DNA from: an uncultured Gammaproteobacteria bacterium
GTDB taxonomy: Bacteria; Pseudomonadota; Gammaproteobacteria; Pseudomonadales; UBA5518
Length of the DNA stretch: 64,000 nt
Assembly: GCA_903928015.1 (NCBI GenBank)
Contig: CAIYPF010000065.1
Location: 47,273 to 111,272, forward strand
Reading direction: 5' to 3'
Below, piece after piece: positions 28,062 through 37,813 of this stretch (the stretch's first letter is position 1; every line of letters starts with the position of its first letter). The notes under the pieces were generated by a model. The model made no database searches. It was not told the DNA's origin and worked only from the letters and a program-made list of their open reading frames with translations. A program made the position numbers and the translations under genes.

Positions 28062-30179
28062 TCAACCTACAGTTGCTTCGATCGTGACCTGCCGGTTCTC
28101 CGGCACTTCCTGATACGAAATGACTTTCATTGCGCGATGCGTATGACGCAGGAAACGCGCCAGCACGGCTCTCAGCGGACCCGGCACCAGCAGCACAGCA
28201 GACTTGCCCTGGGCCTCCTGCCGTTGCGCCGCCTCGGAAATGGATCGCTGCAAACGCTCGGCGAGGCCGGGCTCGAGGACGATGTCCTCGAGATCAATGC
28301 TGGCATTGCCGGGCCTCTGCAGAGACTTGGAGAGCATCTGCTCGATCTGCGGCTCCAGCGTGATCACCGGAAGGTTCTGTGCACCATTGCCCAGTGAATT
28401 GAAAATGGTGCGGCTCAACGCGACGCGGGCAGCCGATACCAACGCGGCCGGATCCTTGCTGCGCGCGCCCTGGGTGGCGATCGCCTCGGCAATGGTGCGG
28501 ATATCGCGCACAGGAACGCCCTCGCCCAGGAGAGACTTCAGCACGCCCAGCAACTGGTTCACGCTGACCGTCCCCGGAACGAGTTCCTCCGCGAGTTTGG
28601 GCGAGATCTTGGAGAGCTTCTGGACCAGCTGATCCACTTCCTCGTGACCGAGCATCTGCTCGATGTTGTCGAGCAGCACCTGGTTCAGGTGCGTGGCAAC
28701 CACTGTGCTGGCATCCACCACGGTATAGCCGAGGGTCTGCGCGCGCTCGCGCTGGCCACGATCTATCCAGACAGCATCGAGGCCGAAGGCCGGATCGCGG
28801 CACGCCAGGCCCTCGAGACGTCCGAAGACCTGACCGGGGTTTATGGCGAGCTCACGTTCCGGATAGACCTCACCCTCCCCGCTCGCCACGCCCATCAATA
28901 GCAGCCGGTAGCCGTTTGGCAGCAGCTCGAGGTTGTCGCGGATATGCACCGCCGGGATCAGGAAGCCCATCTCCTGCGAGAGCTTCTTGCGGACACCCTT
29001 GATACGTCCGAGAAGAGCGCCGTTCTGCGCCTTGTCGACCATCGGGATAAGCCGGTAACCGACCTCCAGGCCGATCACATCCACCGCAGCAACATCGTCC
29101 CAACCCAACTCGATCGGGGTGTTCGTCTGCATGCGCGGCTCTTCAGGCGCCACCGTCCCGCGCGTTTTGGCACCGGCGATGCGGCTGCGGATGATCCACG
29201 CAAAGCCCCCGGCGAGCGCGGCAAGACCGAGGAAGGCAACGTGCGGCATACCCGGCACCATACCCATCACGGCGAGCAGAACTGCCGCCACGACCACGGC
29301 CCGAGGCGACTCGAACATCTGGGAATAGACCTGCTCGCCCATGTCGCGCGAGGTGTTCACCCGCGTGACCATGATCGCCGCAGTCGTGGAAAGAAGCAGG
29401 GACGGCAGCTGCGCGACGAGACCGTCACCGATGGTGAGCAGGGAATAGACCTCAAGAGCGCGACCGAAATCGAGGTCGTGCTGCAGCGTACCTATGGCCA
29501 GTCCGCCGATCAGGTTGATCGCAAGGATCAGCACGCCCGCGACGGCATCACCGCGCACGAACTTGCTGGCACCGTCCATCGCGCCGTAGAAGTCGGCCTC
29601 CTGGGCCACCTCCTCACGGCGGCGCCTGGCATCGTCCTGCGTGATGAGTCCGGCATTCAGGTCGGCATCGATCGCCATCTGCTTGCCTGGCATCGCGTCC
29701 AGGGTGAAGCGCGCGCTCACTTCGGAAATACGTCCCGCACCCTTGGTGACAACCACGAAATTGATGATCAGCAGGATCATGAAGACCACCATGCCGACCA
29801 CATAGTTGCCGCCGATCACCACCTTGCCGAAGGCCTCGATCACATGACCGGCGGCGTTCTCGCCCGTGTGCCCGTGAAGCAGGACGACCCGTGTCGAGGC
29901 CACGTTCAAGGCCAGGCGCATCAACGTGGTGACAAGGAGAATGGTGGGAAACACGGCGAAATCGAGGGGGCGCATCGCATAGACGGCCACCAGCAGAACA
30001 ATCAGGGAAAGCGCGATGTTGAAGGTGAAGAAGATATCCAGCAGCAATGGCGGGATCGGGAGAATCATCATCGCCAGCACGGCGAGCAGCAGCAGCGGCA
30101 CGCCAAGGTGCCCGCGCGAGAGCACCCGCAACTGCTGCGTCAGTGCGCCCGAGCCGAATGTCGCCACTCCAACCGCCAT
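28062..30179 (-). CDS. flhA: Flagellar export gate protein FlhA
   Basis: Forms the nonameric gate ring of the flagellar type III exporter and docks chaperone-substrate pairs. The 705 residues have eight predicted helices in the first 340. The conserved RLALNVASTRVVLL loop and the FHIPEP-type signature (GRISEVSARFTLDAMPGKQMAIDADLNAG) are present, as is the large cytoplasmic domain. The ATG at 30179 has AAGGGAGAG upstream. A sigma-54 promoter at 30249-30264 precedes it and probably drives flhA-flhF-fleN-fliA. Confidence 0.97.
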   Translation of the reverse strand: MAVGVATFGSGALTQQLRVLSRGHLGVPLLLLAVLAMMILPIPPLLLDIFFTFNIALSLIVLLVAVYAMRPLDFAVFPTILLVTTLMRLALNVASTRVVLLHGHTGENAAGHVIEAFGKVVIGGNYVVGMVVFMILLIINFVVVTKGAGRISEVSARFTLDAMPGKQMAIDADLNAGLITQDDARRRREEVAQEADFYGAMDGASKFVRGDAVAGVLILAINLIGGLAIGTLQHDLDFGRALEVYSLLTIGDGLVAQLPSLLLSTTAAIMVTRVNTSRDMGEQVYSQMFESPRAVVVAAVLLAVMGMVPGMPHVAFLGLAALAGGFAWIIRSRIAGAKTRGTVAPEEPRMQTNTPIELGWDDVAAVDVIGLEVGYRLIPMVDKAQNGALLGRIKGVRKKLSQEMGFLIPAVHIRDNLELLPNGYRLLLMGVASGEGEVYPERELAINPGQVFGRLEGLACRDPAFGLDAVWIDRGQRERAQTLGYTVVDASTVVATHLNQVLLDNIEQMLGHEEVDQLVQKLSKISPKLAEELVPGTVSVNQLLGVLKSLLGEGVPVRDIRTIAEAIATQGARSKDPAALVSAARVALSRTIFNSLGNGAQNLPVITLEPQIEQMLSKSLQRPGNASIDLEDIVLEPGLAERLQRSISEAAQRQEAQGKSAVLLVPGPLRAVLARFLRHTHRAMKVISYQEVPENRQVTIEATVG

Positions 30180-30248
30180 GAGCTCTCCCTTGAACCTGCC
30201 CCCGGGGGGCACAAACAGTTGACGCTCTCGCGCCTATGTCAGCTGCTG

Positions 30249-30264
30249 AGCAAGATCCGTTCCT
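30249..30264 (-). promoter_or_regulatory. Sigma-54 promoter before flhA
   Basis: AGGAACGGATCTTGCT on the minus strand: GG and GC exactly ten bases apart, with ACG and TTGCT matching the TGGCACG-N4-TTGCW consensus. It lies just after the flhB stop. The start would be near 30238, about 59 bases before the flhA ATG. Confidence 0.6.
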
Positions 30265-30271
30265 ACTGCAC

Positions 30272-31414
30272 TCAACGTTGACGGGGCTGGTCCATGCCAT
30301 CGGGCACATCGAATTCGCCAGGCATCTGCGGGGGCTTGCCGCCTGTGCGGCGCCAGTTGCGCAGATGGAAGACGTAAGCGAGAACCTGGGCCACCGCCAT
30401 GTACAGCGCTGCGGGCACTTCCTGCTCTATCTCCGTGGTGTGGAAGATCGCCCGCGCGAGACGCGGCGAACTCACCACGGGCACGCCTGAGGCATGGGCG
30501 ACCTCCCTGATCCGCATGGCCACGAGATCCGCGCCCTTTGCCACCAGCATGGGGGCGCCGGCACTGTCGACGTCGTAGCGCAGTGCCACGGCGTAGTGAG
30601 TGGGGTTGGTGATGACCACGTCCGCCTTTGGAACGGCGTTCATCATCCTGGCCTTGGCCATCTGCCGCTGCAGGTGCCGGATACGGCTCTTCACCTCGGG
30701 GCGGCCCTCGGATTCCTTCATCTCGTCCCGGACCTGCTGGGTCGTCATCCGCAATTTGCCGGCGTGGTCGAAGAGCTGGAATGGCACGTCCACCGCCGCG
30801 ATCAACAAGGTGGAGGCACTCAAGGCGAGCGCGGCCCAGAGCACAAGGTAAGCCGCATGATGAATCGCCGGTTCGAGCGGCTCTTGCGCCATGGCGAGCA
30901 CATCGCCTCGCAGCGACCACAGCAACAGGATCGCGGCGCCGCCAACCACCAGGAGTTTCGCAATGGCCTTCAGGAGCTCCACGAGGGATCGCAAAGAGAA
31001 CATCCGCTGCAAACCGGCGAGCGGGTCCAGCCTCTCGAATCGGGGCATCATGGGCTTGGCACTGAACATCCAGCCTCCCAGCGCTACCGGGGACAGCACC
31101 GCTGCAAGAGTCAGCGCGATGAAGACAGGAACGAGGCCGAGCGCGGCCCAGTGGAGCGAGTCGACGAGGCGCTCACCCATGAACGAGGTCTCGAAAATAT
31201 CCGCCCGACGCAGCGCGAAACATCCACGGGCGACATCCATGATCCGGTGCGACAGCGATTCTCCGAAAGCCAGCAGGGAACCCGACCCGGTCAGCAATAT
31301 CGCTGCCGTGCCGAGTTCGCGTGAACGGGGTACCTGGCCTTCCTCACGGGCGCGCTCGAGGCGCCTCGGAGTGGCCTCTTCTGTTCGTTCCTGACCTGTT
31401 TCTTCGTCAGCCAT
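30272..31414 (-). CDS. flhB: Flagellar export switch protein FlhB
   Basis: Membrane component that switches export from rod/hook to filament substrates after self-cleavage. The 380 residues have a basic N-terminus (EEATPRRLERAREEGQVPRS), four predicted helices (about 35-210) and a cytoplasmic domain with the cleavage site NPTH (N270-H273 in VVITNPTHYAVALRY) intact. Compare FlhX at 21710-22087, which lacks it. A sigma-54-like element at 31448-31463 lies 34 bases upstream. Confidence 0.97.
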   Translation of the reverse strand: MADEETGQERTEEATPRRLERAREEGQVPRSRELGTAAILLTGSGSLLAFGESLSHRIMDVARGCFALRRADIFETSFMGERLVDSLHWAALGLVPVFIALTLAAVLSPVALGGWMFSAKPMMPRFERLDPLAGLQRMFSLRSLVELLKAIAKLLVVGGAAILLLWSLRGDVLAMAQEPLEPAIHHAAYLVLWAALALSASTLLIAAVDVPFQLFDHAGKLRMTTQQVRDEMKESEGRPEVKSRIRHLQRQMAKARMMNAVPKADVVITNPTHYAVALRYDVDSAGAPMLVAKGADLVAMRIREVAHASGVPVVSSPRLARAIFHTTEIEQEVPAALYMAVAQVLAYVFHLRNWRRTGGKPPQMPGEFDVPDGMDQPRQR

Positions 31415-31447
31415 GTCTGCGCCATGAATACGTCACCCTGCTGGCAC

Positions 31448-31463
31448 AGCAATTTCCGTGCAC
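31448..31463 (-). promoter_or_regulatory. Sigma-54-like promoter before flhB (TG in place of GG)
   Basis: GTGCACGGAAATTGCT on the minus strand. The CACG and TTGCT blocks match exactly and spacing is correct, but the normally invariant GG at -24 reads TG. Predicted start near 31437. Weakened or non-functional variant possible. Confidence 0.4.
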
Positions 31464-31557
31464 GAAAGCCCGTGTGCGCGCAGGAAAGCAAGCCCGACCC
31501 GCGTCGAACTCACGAGTCGCCACACTGACGACCTCTCACGCATACCAAGGAGTTCCC

Positions 31558-31938
31558 ATGAAACACGCCGCCCCTGGCATCATGTTCGCCGCCCTGCTTT
31601 CTCTGGGTACCACTGCCAGCCTTGCCGGTGATCCACCCGCGGCGCCTCCCGCGGATGAGCACGCGGTCCACCGGATGCACGGCCACGCTCGCACTCCTCC
31701 CACTGCGGAGGAAATGACCCGGCACATGCAGGAGGAACTCGGGTTGAGCCCTGAGCAGGTCGAAAAGGTGCGCGCCATATGCGAGCAGCATCTGGCACAG
31801 ATGGAGAAGATCCGCAGCGATCACGACAAGGCCATGAAGGATGTTCTGTCCGCCGAGCAGTATGAGAAGTTCCGGAAATCGCGAGAGGAACACGAGGCAA
31901 AGATGCACGAGCTCCACCATGGCGGGCACCCCCACTGA
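31558..31938 (+). CDS. Small His-rich periplasmic protein, Spy/CpxP-like (LTXXQ type)
   Basis: Predicted periplasmic protein of 126 residues. A signal peptide (MKHAAPGIMFAALLSLGTTASLAG) is followed by an all-helical domain with two LSPEQ/LSAEQ repeats (LGLSPEQVEKV at about 62 and VLSAEQYEKF at about 96) as in Spy and CpxP. The histidine-rich ends (HAVHRMHGHAR and HELHHGGHPH) could bind metal. The ATG has a strong AAGGAG seven bases upstream. It sits beside sthA, inside the flagellar cluster but on the opposite strand. Stress-chaperone or metal-response role is inferred. Confidence 0.72.
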   Translation: MKHAAPGIMFAALLSLGTTASLAGDPPAAPPADEHAVHRMHGHARTPPTAEEMTRHMQEELGLSPEQVEKVRAICEQHLAQMEKIRSDHDKAMKDVLSAEQYEKFRKSREEHEAKMHELHHGGHPH

Positions 31939-31947
31939 GGATCTGGT

Positions 31948-31976
31948 TGGACACCCGTCGACCGAGGGGCTATAAA
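31948..31976 (+). promoter_or_regulatory. sthA: Sigma-70 promoter of sthA
   Basis: TGGACA (31948-31953), 17-base spacer, TATAAA (31971-31976). Predicted start near 31983, 26 bases before the sthA ATG. The -10 box lies in the loop of a perfect 10-base inverted repeat. Confidence 0.6.
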
Positions 31977-31993
31977 CCGCCTTCCCCTCGGTC
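31960..31993. repeat. Perfect inverted repeat overlapping the sthA promoter
   Basis: GACCGAGGGG (31960-31969) and CCCCTCGGTC (31984-31993), 14 bases apart, spanning about -23 to +11 of the predicted sthA promoter. No T tract follows, so it is not a simple terminator. It may be an operator or a cruciform/leader hairpin. Confidence 0.6.
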
Positions 31994-32008
31994 GGCGCGA
32001 GTGCCCAC

Positions 32009-33409
<1,401 letters not shown>

Positions 33410-33412
33410 TGC

Positions 33413-34195
33413 TCAGGGCACGCCCGCGAGCTGGCGCAACATCGCGAAGGCCTGCACCGACAGCGCATCGTACTGCGGCAGGAAGCCGCGCATGCCCATC
33501 CAGACAATCAGCAGGCCGAGCAACAGGGCCAGCGGAAATCCGAGCGAGAACACGTTCAACTGCGGCGCCGCGCGCGTCATCACGCCGAAGGCGATGTTCA
33601 CGATCAGCAATGCGGTGACTGCCGGCAGTGCGAGCAGCAGACCCGACATGAACATCCACGTGCCCCAGCCGGCGATGGACCAGCTGCTCTGCGACCAATC
33701 CCACTCGCCCGCGATCGGGACATACCGGAAGCTCTCCAGCATTACCTCGAACATCACGAGGTGCCCGTTGGTCGCGAGGAACACCAGCGTCAGCATGAGC
33801 AGGAAATATTGCGCCAGCACGGTCACGTTGATGCCGTTGGCGGGGTCGACCATGGACGCGAAACCAAGCGCCATCTGCATCGCGATCAGTTGAGCCCCGA
33901 ACACGAAGGCCTGGAAGAAAATCTGCATCGAGAAGCCCATCGCCAGGCCGATCAGGAGCTGCTTGGCCACCGTCACGGTCATGGCAAGCGACAGCGGATC
34001 CTGAGGCGGCAGCGCGGGGAGCATCGGCGCAATCAGAACGGCCACCAACAGCGCGAGTCCTGTGCGTACACGCCGCGATACCAGTTGCGTACCGAATACC
34101 GGCGCCACGAGAAAGAAACCACCGATACGGAAAAAAACGAGAAGGTAGCCCCCGATCCACGCGCCAAGCGCAGGCAGGCTCAAGTCGAGTGGCAT
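33413..34195 (-). CDS. fliR: Flagellar export protein FliR
   Basis: Core membrane subunit of the flagellar export gate, forming the FliP5Q4R1 complex. The 260-residue protein has six predicted helices (for example LGAWIGGYLLVFFRIGGFFLVAPVFG, ALLVAVLIAPMLPALPP, LAMGFSMQIFFQAFVFGAQLIAMQMALGFA). The family stretch FASMVDPANGINVTVLAQYFLLM is present. It follows fliQ by 12 bases and ends the fliK-R run, meeting sthA tail to tail. Confidence 0.95.
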   Translation of the reverse strand: MPLDLSLPALGAWIGGYLLVFFRIGGFFLVAPVFGTQLVSRRVRTGLALLVAVLIAPMLPALPPQDPLSLAMTVTVAKQLLIGLAMGFSMQIFFQAFVFGAQLIAMQMALGFASMVDPANGINVTVLAQYFLLMLTLVFLATNGHLVMFEVMLESFRYVPIAGEWDWSQSSWSIAGWGTWMFMSGLLLALPAVTALLIVNIAFGVMTRAAPQLNVFSLGFPLALLLGLLIVWMGMRGFLPQYDALSVQAFAMLRQLAGVP

Positions 34196-34207
34196 GAGGA
34201 CCAGGGC

Positions 34208-34477
34208 TCAGACGAGCAGCAGGGAGAAGGCACCCGTCACGCGGTGCGTGAAATCTATCAGCCGGGTAAGCAGCCAGGGCCCGGCGAGCAGCACCGTGAT
34301 GAGCGTGGTCAGTAGGCGCGGCAGGAAACTCAGCGTCTGCTCGTTGATCTGCGTGGCTGCCTGAAAAACGCTGACGATGAGTCCTACGATCAGCCCGGGG
34401 ACCACCAGCACGCTCACCATAAGCACCACCAGCATGAAGCCCTCACCGAAAATCTGCATCGTCACATCGGGTGTCAT
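34208..34477 (-). CDS. fliQ: Flagellar export protein FliQ
   Basis: Small gate subunit with two membrane hairpin helices. The 89 residues read MTPDVTMQIFGEGFMLVVLMVSVLVVP..., then AATQINEQTLSFLPRLL, the hallmark loop of the family, and a second helix. The ATG at 34477 has GGAG upstream and gives the standard 89-residue length; a longer reading from 34504 runs into the fliP boundary. Confidence 0.95.
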   Translation of the reverse strand: MTPDVTMQIFGEGFMLVVLMVSVLVVPGLIVGLIVSVFQAATQINEQTLSFLPRLLTTLITVLLAGPWLLTRLIDFTHRVTGAFSLLLV

Positions 34478-34504
34478 CACCAACTCCTGGGCCCCGGAGG
34501 GCAA

Positions 34505-35293
34505 CTACATCGCGAAACTGGAGGCCAAGGAACCGATAACCAGTGCCCAACCATCGACAAGCACGAACAGCATGATCTTGAACGGCATGGACACGATCAC
34601 GGGCGAGAGCATCATCATGCCCATCGCCATCAACACGCTCGCCACCACGAGGTCGATGATCAGGAACGGGATGAAGAGCAGAAACCCTATCTGGAACGCG
34701 GTTTTCAGCTCACTGGTGACGAAGGCCGGCGCCAATACCGTGAACGGGATCTCTTCGGGAGTGGCAACGGGCGGCGTGGCGGAGATGCGCATGAACATCC
34801 CGAGATCGGTCTCGCGGGTCTGCGCAAGCATGAAGGCGTGGAATGGCACCTGCGCCCTCGAAACGGCTTCGCGGGCACCGATCTGCTCCGCGAGATAGGG
34901 AGCAAGCGCGTCCCGGTTCACCCGGTCCAGGACAGGACCCATGATGAAAACCGTGAGAAACAGCGTGAGTCCGAGCAGGATCTGGTTCGATGGCGTCTGC
35001 TGCAATCCAAGCGCCTGCCGAAGTATTGCGAACACGACCATGATGCGTGTGAAGCAGGTCATCATCATGAGCAGCGACGGCAGCAGCGTGAGCGCCGTCA
35101 TCAGCACCAGGATCTGGATAGTGACCGTGTAGTCCTGGCTGCCGTCAGGATTGGTGGTGACGCTCAGCGCCGGCACGCCCAAAGCGCCTCCGGCATCCAG
35201 GATGGACGGTGCATCCGCTTGGGCAAATGCCAGCGCAGGCAGCAGCACCAGGACTGCCGCCAGCAGATAACGCGTGAGCCGCAAGATGCTCAC
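34505..35293 (-). CDS. fliP: Flagellar export protein FliP
   Basis: Main pore subunit of the flagellar export gate. The 262 residues have a cleavable signal peptide ([18 protein letters not shown]), unusual among membrane proteins but typical of FliP. Helices and motifs follow: [61 protein letters not shown] and [14 protein letters not shown]. The start overlaps the fliO stop by four bases. Confidence 0.97.
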   Translation of the reverse strand: MSILRLTRYLLAAVLVLLPALAFAQADAPSILDAGGALGVPALSVTTNPDGSQDYTVTIQILVLMTALTLLPSLLMMMTCFTRIMVVFAILRQALGLQQTPSNQILLGLTLFLTVFIMGPVLDRVNRDALAPYLAEQIGAREAVSRAQVPFHAFMLAQTRETDLGMFMRISATPPVATPEEIPFTVLAPAFVTSELKTAFQIGFLLFIPFLIIDLVVASVLMAMGMMMLSPVIVSMPFKIMLFVLVDGWALVIGSLASSFAM

Positions 35294-35658
35294 GAGCGCC
35301 CCCCTTTGCCGAGGGCATCTCGCAGGCGCAGCGCGAAATCACCACCCACCGGAGGCTCCTGCAGGACTACGGGCTCGCTGAAATGATGCAGTGCGCTGAT
35401 CTGCTGCCCGGTCACGCCAAGCAGGATATGAGTGCCTGCGGCATCAACCAGGACCAGTCGCTCGCGTGGTCCGAGAGGCAGGGCCGCAACCACCTTCAGG
35501 GTGCGGGTGCCGGACATGGCGCCGGGGTACATTCGCCGCATCACCCAACCGACGGCAATGATCGCCACCACCACGACCAGCAAGCCGAGAGCTATATCCC
35601 AGACGCCGGACATGCCGGGTCCTGGCGCGGATGCAGTAGCGATTGCCGGATTGGCCAT
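35290..35658 (-). CDS. fliO: Flagellar export assembly protein FliO
   Basis: Helps FliP assemble into the export gate. The 122 residues have one membrane helix ([22 protein letters not shown]) and a cytoplasmic domain with the conserved [36 protein letters not shown]. There is no long periplasmic N-terminus. The ATG has GGAGACATTC upstream; an ATG at 35613 is a shorter alternative. A 97-base gap with two hairpins separates it from fliN. Confidence 0.92.
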   Translation of the reverse strand: MANPAIATASAPGPGMSGVWDIALGLLVVVVAIIAVGWVMRRMYPGAMSGTRTLKVVAALPLGPRERLVLVDAAGTHILLGVTGQQISALHHFSEPVVLQEPPVGGDFALRLRDALGKGGRS

Positions 35659-35680
35659 GAATGTCTCCCGGAGACGGAAT

Positions 35681-35743
35681 CCCGTCGTTTGCGACGGGCC
35701 ACCGGGACATCAGCAATCGATGTGCCAGCACAGCTGTGCCGGC
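35681..35743 (-). other. Two hairpins in the fliN-fliO gap
   Basis: GCCGGCACAG/CTGTGCTGGC (35743-35724, no loop, one wobble on the stem) and CCCGTCG-CAAA-CGACGGG (35698-35681). A seven-T run precedes them directly after the fliN stop, so neither makes a canonical terminator on this strand. They may stabilise or process the mRNA between fliN and fliO. Confidence 0.4.
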
Positions 35744-35755
35744 AGAAAAAAAGCC

Positions 35756-36112
35756 TCAGCCGAGTTTTTTGATGCGCTCGGAAGGACTGATGACATCCGT
35801 CATGCGGATGCCGAACTTGTCATTCACCACCACGACTTCGCCATGGGCAATCAGGGTGCCGTTCACCAGCACATCAAGGGGTTCGCCGGCGAGGCGGTCC
35901 AATTCGATAACCGAACCCTGCCCCAACTGGAGCAGATTGCGGATCGAGATCTGGGTATTGCCCACTTCCATGGACAACCGGACAGGGATGTCGAGGATCA
36001 TGTCCAGATCCGGGTTCGAGGCACTGGTTGCCGCAAAACCGGAGAACTCCGGAAGGTCGTCGGGCTGGATGGACGATCCGTCGAGGATCATGGTCGGTTC
36101 ATCATTGCTCAT
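35756..36112 (-). CDS. fliN: Flagellar motor switch protein FliN
   Basis: C-ring protein that completes the rotor switch and helps dock export substrates. The 118 residues have a short variable N-terminus and the surface-presentation domain (MILDIPVRLSMEVGNTQISIRNLLQLGQGSVIELDRLAGEPLDVLVNG). The C-terminal IAHGEVVVVNDKFGIRMTDVI matches the family. ATG with GGAG upstream. Follows fliM by 23 bases. Confidence 0.96.
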   Translation of the reverse strand: MSNDEPTMILDGSSIQPDDLPEFSGFAATSASNPDLDMILDIPVRLSMEVGNTQISIRNLLQLGQGSVIELDRLAGEPLDVLVNGTLIAHGEVVVVNDKFGIRMTDVISPSERIKKLG

Positions 36113-36135
36113 GGCAGTCTCCGGTAATCAGGTTC

Positions 36136-37098
36136 TCAACCGCGGCGCGGGATTTTCCGGAGGACCTGCAGGGCCAGATTGCCCTTCAGACCTCCCATCC
36201 GCACGCGGAACAGGGGAATCTCGTTGGCGAACAGCACCGGATCCGGTGCCTCGATGGGAATGATGTCTCCGACCGCAAGGTCAATGACCTCACGCAGCGA
36301 CACCTCGGTCTCGGCGACCACGCAGTTCAGGTCAACCCGTGCGTCGCTCATGTTCTCCCTGAGCGCGAGTTCCCAGCGATTGTCACGGACGTCGGACTCA
36401 TCGACATTGGACTTGTCGAGCAAATCCTTGATCGGCTCGATCATCGTGTAGGGAACCACCAGATGGAGCTTGCCCCCGCTCACATCAAACTCGACGCTGA
36501 AGGAGCTGATCACCGCGATGTCATTGGCGTTGTAAATGCCGGCAGCATCAGGACTCACCTCCTTCTGCATGAGCTGCACGCGGATGGAGGCGATCCCGCC
36601 CCAGGCTTTCTGCAATTCGTCGAAGAGGGTCTCGAGGACCTTGTCTACAACAAGGGTCTCGGCCGGAGTGAATTCGCGACCCTCAACCTTTGCGTGGAAA
36701 CGTCCACCGCCGAAGAAGTTGTCGACAAGCAGATAAACGAGCCGCGCATCCATGACCACCAGCGCAAAACCCGGCAACGGGTGCAGGCGGACCACGTTGA
36801 TGCTGGTTGGTACGAAAAGGCTGTTGAAGTACTCGCCGAATTTCTGGATCTGCATGCCTTCGTAGTTGATGTCCAACCCCCGCCGGAGCAGGCTGCGGAA
36901 ACCCGAGCGCAGTTGCCGCGAAAACCGCTCGTTGGTGCGCTCAAGGCCTGGCATACGGCCCCGGACGATGCGGTCCTGGCTGGTGAGATCGTAAAACTGT
37001 ACGTCTGACGGCACCTCGTCCTTGCCGGTCTCGACGTCACCGTCGCTCACCCCGTGCAACAGGGCATCAATCTCATCCTGCGAAAGCAGATCCTGCAC
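36136..37098 (-). CDS. fliM: Flagellar motor switch protein FliM
   Basis: C-ring protein that binds phospho-CheY and sets rotation direction. The 320 residues start with the CheY-binding peptide LLSQDEIDALLHG. A middle domain (FFGGGRFHAKVEGREFTPAE) and the C-terminal FliN-like domain (LREVIDLAVGDIIPIEAPD) follow. GTG start with AGAGGAC upstream, 24 bases after the fliL stop. All switch-complex elements appear intact. Confidence 0.97.
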   Translation of the reverse strand: MQDLLSQDEIDALLHGVSDGDVETGKDEVPSDVQFYDLTSQDRIVRGRMPGLERTNERFSRQLRSGFRSLLRRGLDINYEGMQIQKFGEYFNSLFVPTSINVVRLHPLPGFALVVMDARLVYLLVDNFFGGGRFHAKVEGREFTPAETLVVDKVLETLFDELQKAWGGIASIRVQLMQKEVSPDAAGIYNANDIAVISSFSVEFDVSGGKLHLVVPYTMIEPIKDLLDKSNVDESDVRDNRWELALRENMSDARVDLNCVVAETEVSLREVIDLAVGDIIPIEAPDPVLFANEIPLFRVRMGGLKGNLALQVLRKIPRRG

Positions 37099-37122
37099 GC
37101 TGTGTCCTCTGTTGCCGCGCTG

Positions 37123-37656
37123 CTACTGCAGGACGAATTCGGTGAAGTAAACCTGCTCGACACCGGGCTTGCCGGTCTCGGCCTGCAGCACGTCCTGCAC
37201 AGTCTTGAGCACCTCCGCACGCAAGCTCTGCTTGCCCTCATCGGTGCGCAGTTTCTCGAAATCGCTCCCTCCAAGCAGGGACACCAGACGCGAGCGCACG
37301 AGCGGTGCGTGGACCTCCAGATCGTCGACGGCCGCTTTTTCGTGGGTCATCACGCTGATAGCCACTTTCATGAAATGCGGACGATCGGCCGAGGCGAGCG
37401 TGATCGTGAAGTTCTGCCCCAGTGCTGCGTAGAGCGCGGGCGGCGGAGGTGCCGCAGCGGCTTCGGCCTCAGCCTTGGCTTTCTCGGCTTCCTCGTCTTT
37501 GCCGCCGAGGAGCAGGAACGCGGCTACGCCCCCAATGATCAGCAGCAACGCGACCGCGCCGCCGATGATCAGCAATTTCTTCTTTTTGGCGGCGGCTGCG
37601 TCGGCATCACCCTCTGCCGGTGCGTCGCCCTTCGCTGCGGATTTCTTTTCGGCCAT
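37123..37656 (-). CDS. fliL: Flagellar basal body-associated protein FliL
   Basis: Inner-membrane protein that supports stator function. The 177 residues have one membrane helix (LLIIGGAVALLLIIGGVAAFLLLG) preceded by a Lys/Ala-rich cytoplasmic stretch. An Ala/Glu-rich linker leads to the periplasmic domain (NFTITLASADRPHFMKVAISVMTH...EQVYFTEFVLQ), ending in the conserved FTEFVLQ. A strong sigma-54 promoter (37696-37711) lies 40 bases upstream. Confidence 0.93.
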   Translation of the reverse strand: MAEKKSAAKGDAPAEGDADAAAAKKKKLLIIGGAVALLLIIGGVAAFLLLGGKDEEAEKAKAEAEAAAAPPPPALYAALGQNFTITLASADRPHFMKVAISVMTHEKAAVDDLEVHAPLVRSRLVSLLGGSDFEKLRTDEGKQSLRAEVLKTVQDVLQAETGKPGVEQVYFTEFVLQ

Positions 37657-37695
37657 GCCAATGTCCCGTCACCCAGACGCTGCAACCAGCCGTGC

Positions 37696-37711
37696 AGCAA
37701 GCCCTGTGCCA
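37696..37711 (-). promoter_or_regulatory. Sigma-54 promoter before fliL
   Basis: TGGCACAGGGCTTGCT on the minus strand, one base off the TGGCACG-N4-TTGCW consensus, with GG and GC ten bases apart. Predicted start near 37686, about 30 bases before the fliL ATG. It lies in the 157-base fliK-fliL gap and should drive fliLMNOPQR. Confidence 0.75.
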
Positions 37712-37813
37712 CCGCAGCGAATCTTGCACGCCACGGATAATGCCCAGCCCGGCCGCAACTTAGCACAGCATGGCGAGGCCAACACGCGGCGCAGGCAAAT
37801 CAAGCCGCTCGCC

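Noticed and set aside
30197..30211. TGCCCCC/GGGGGCA palindrome before flhA
   Set aside because: No T tract and no spacing relation to the promoter; likely just GC-rich sequence near the ribosome site.
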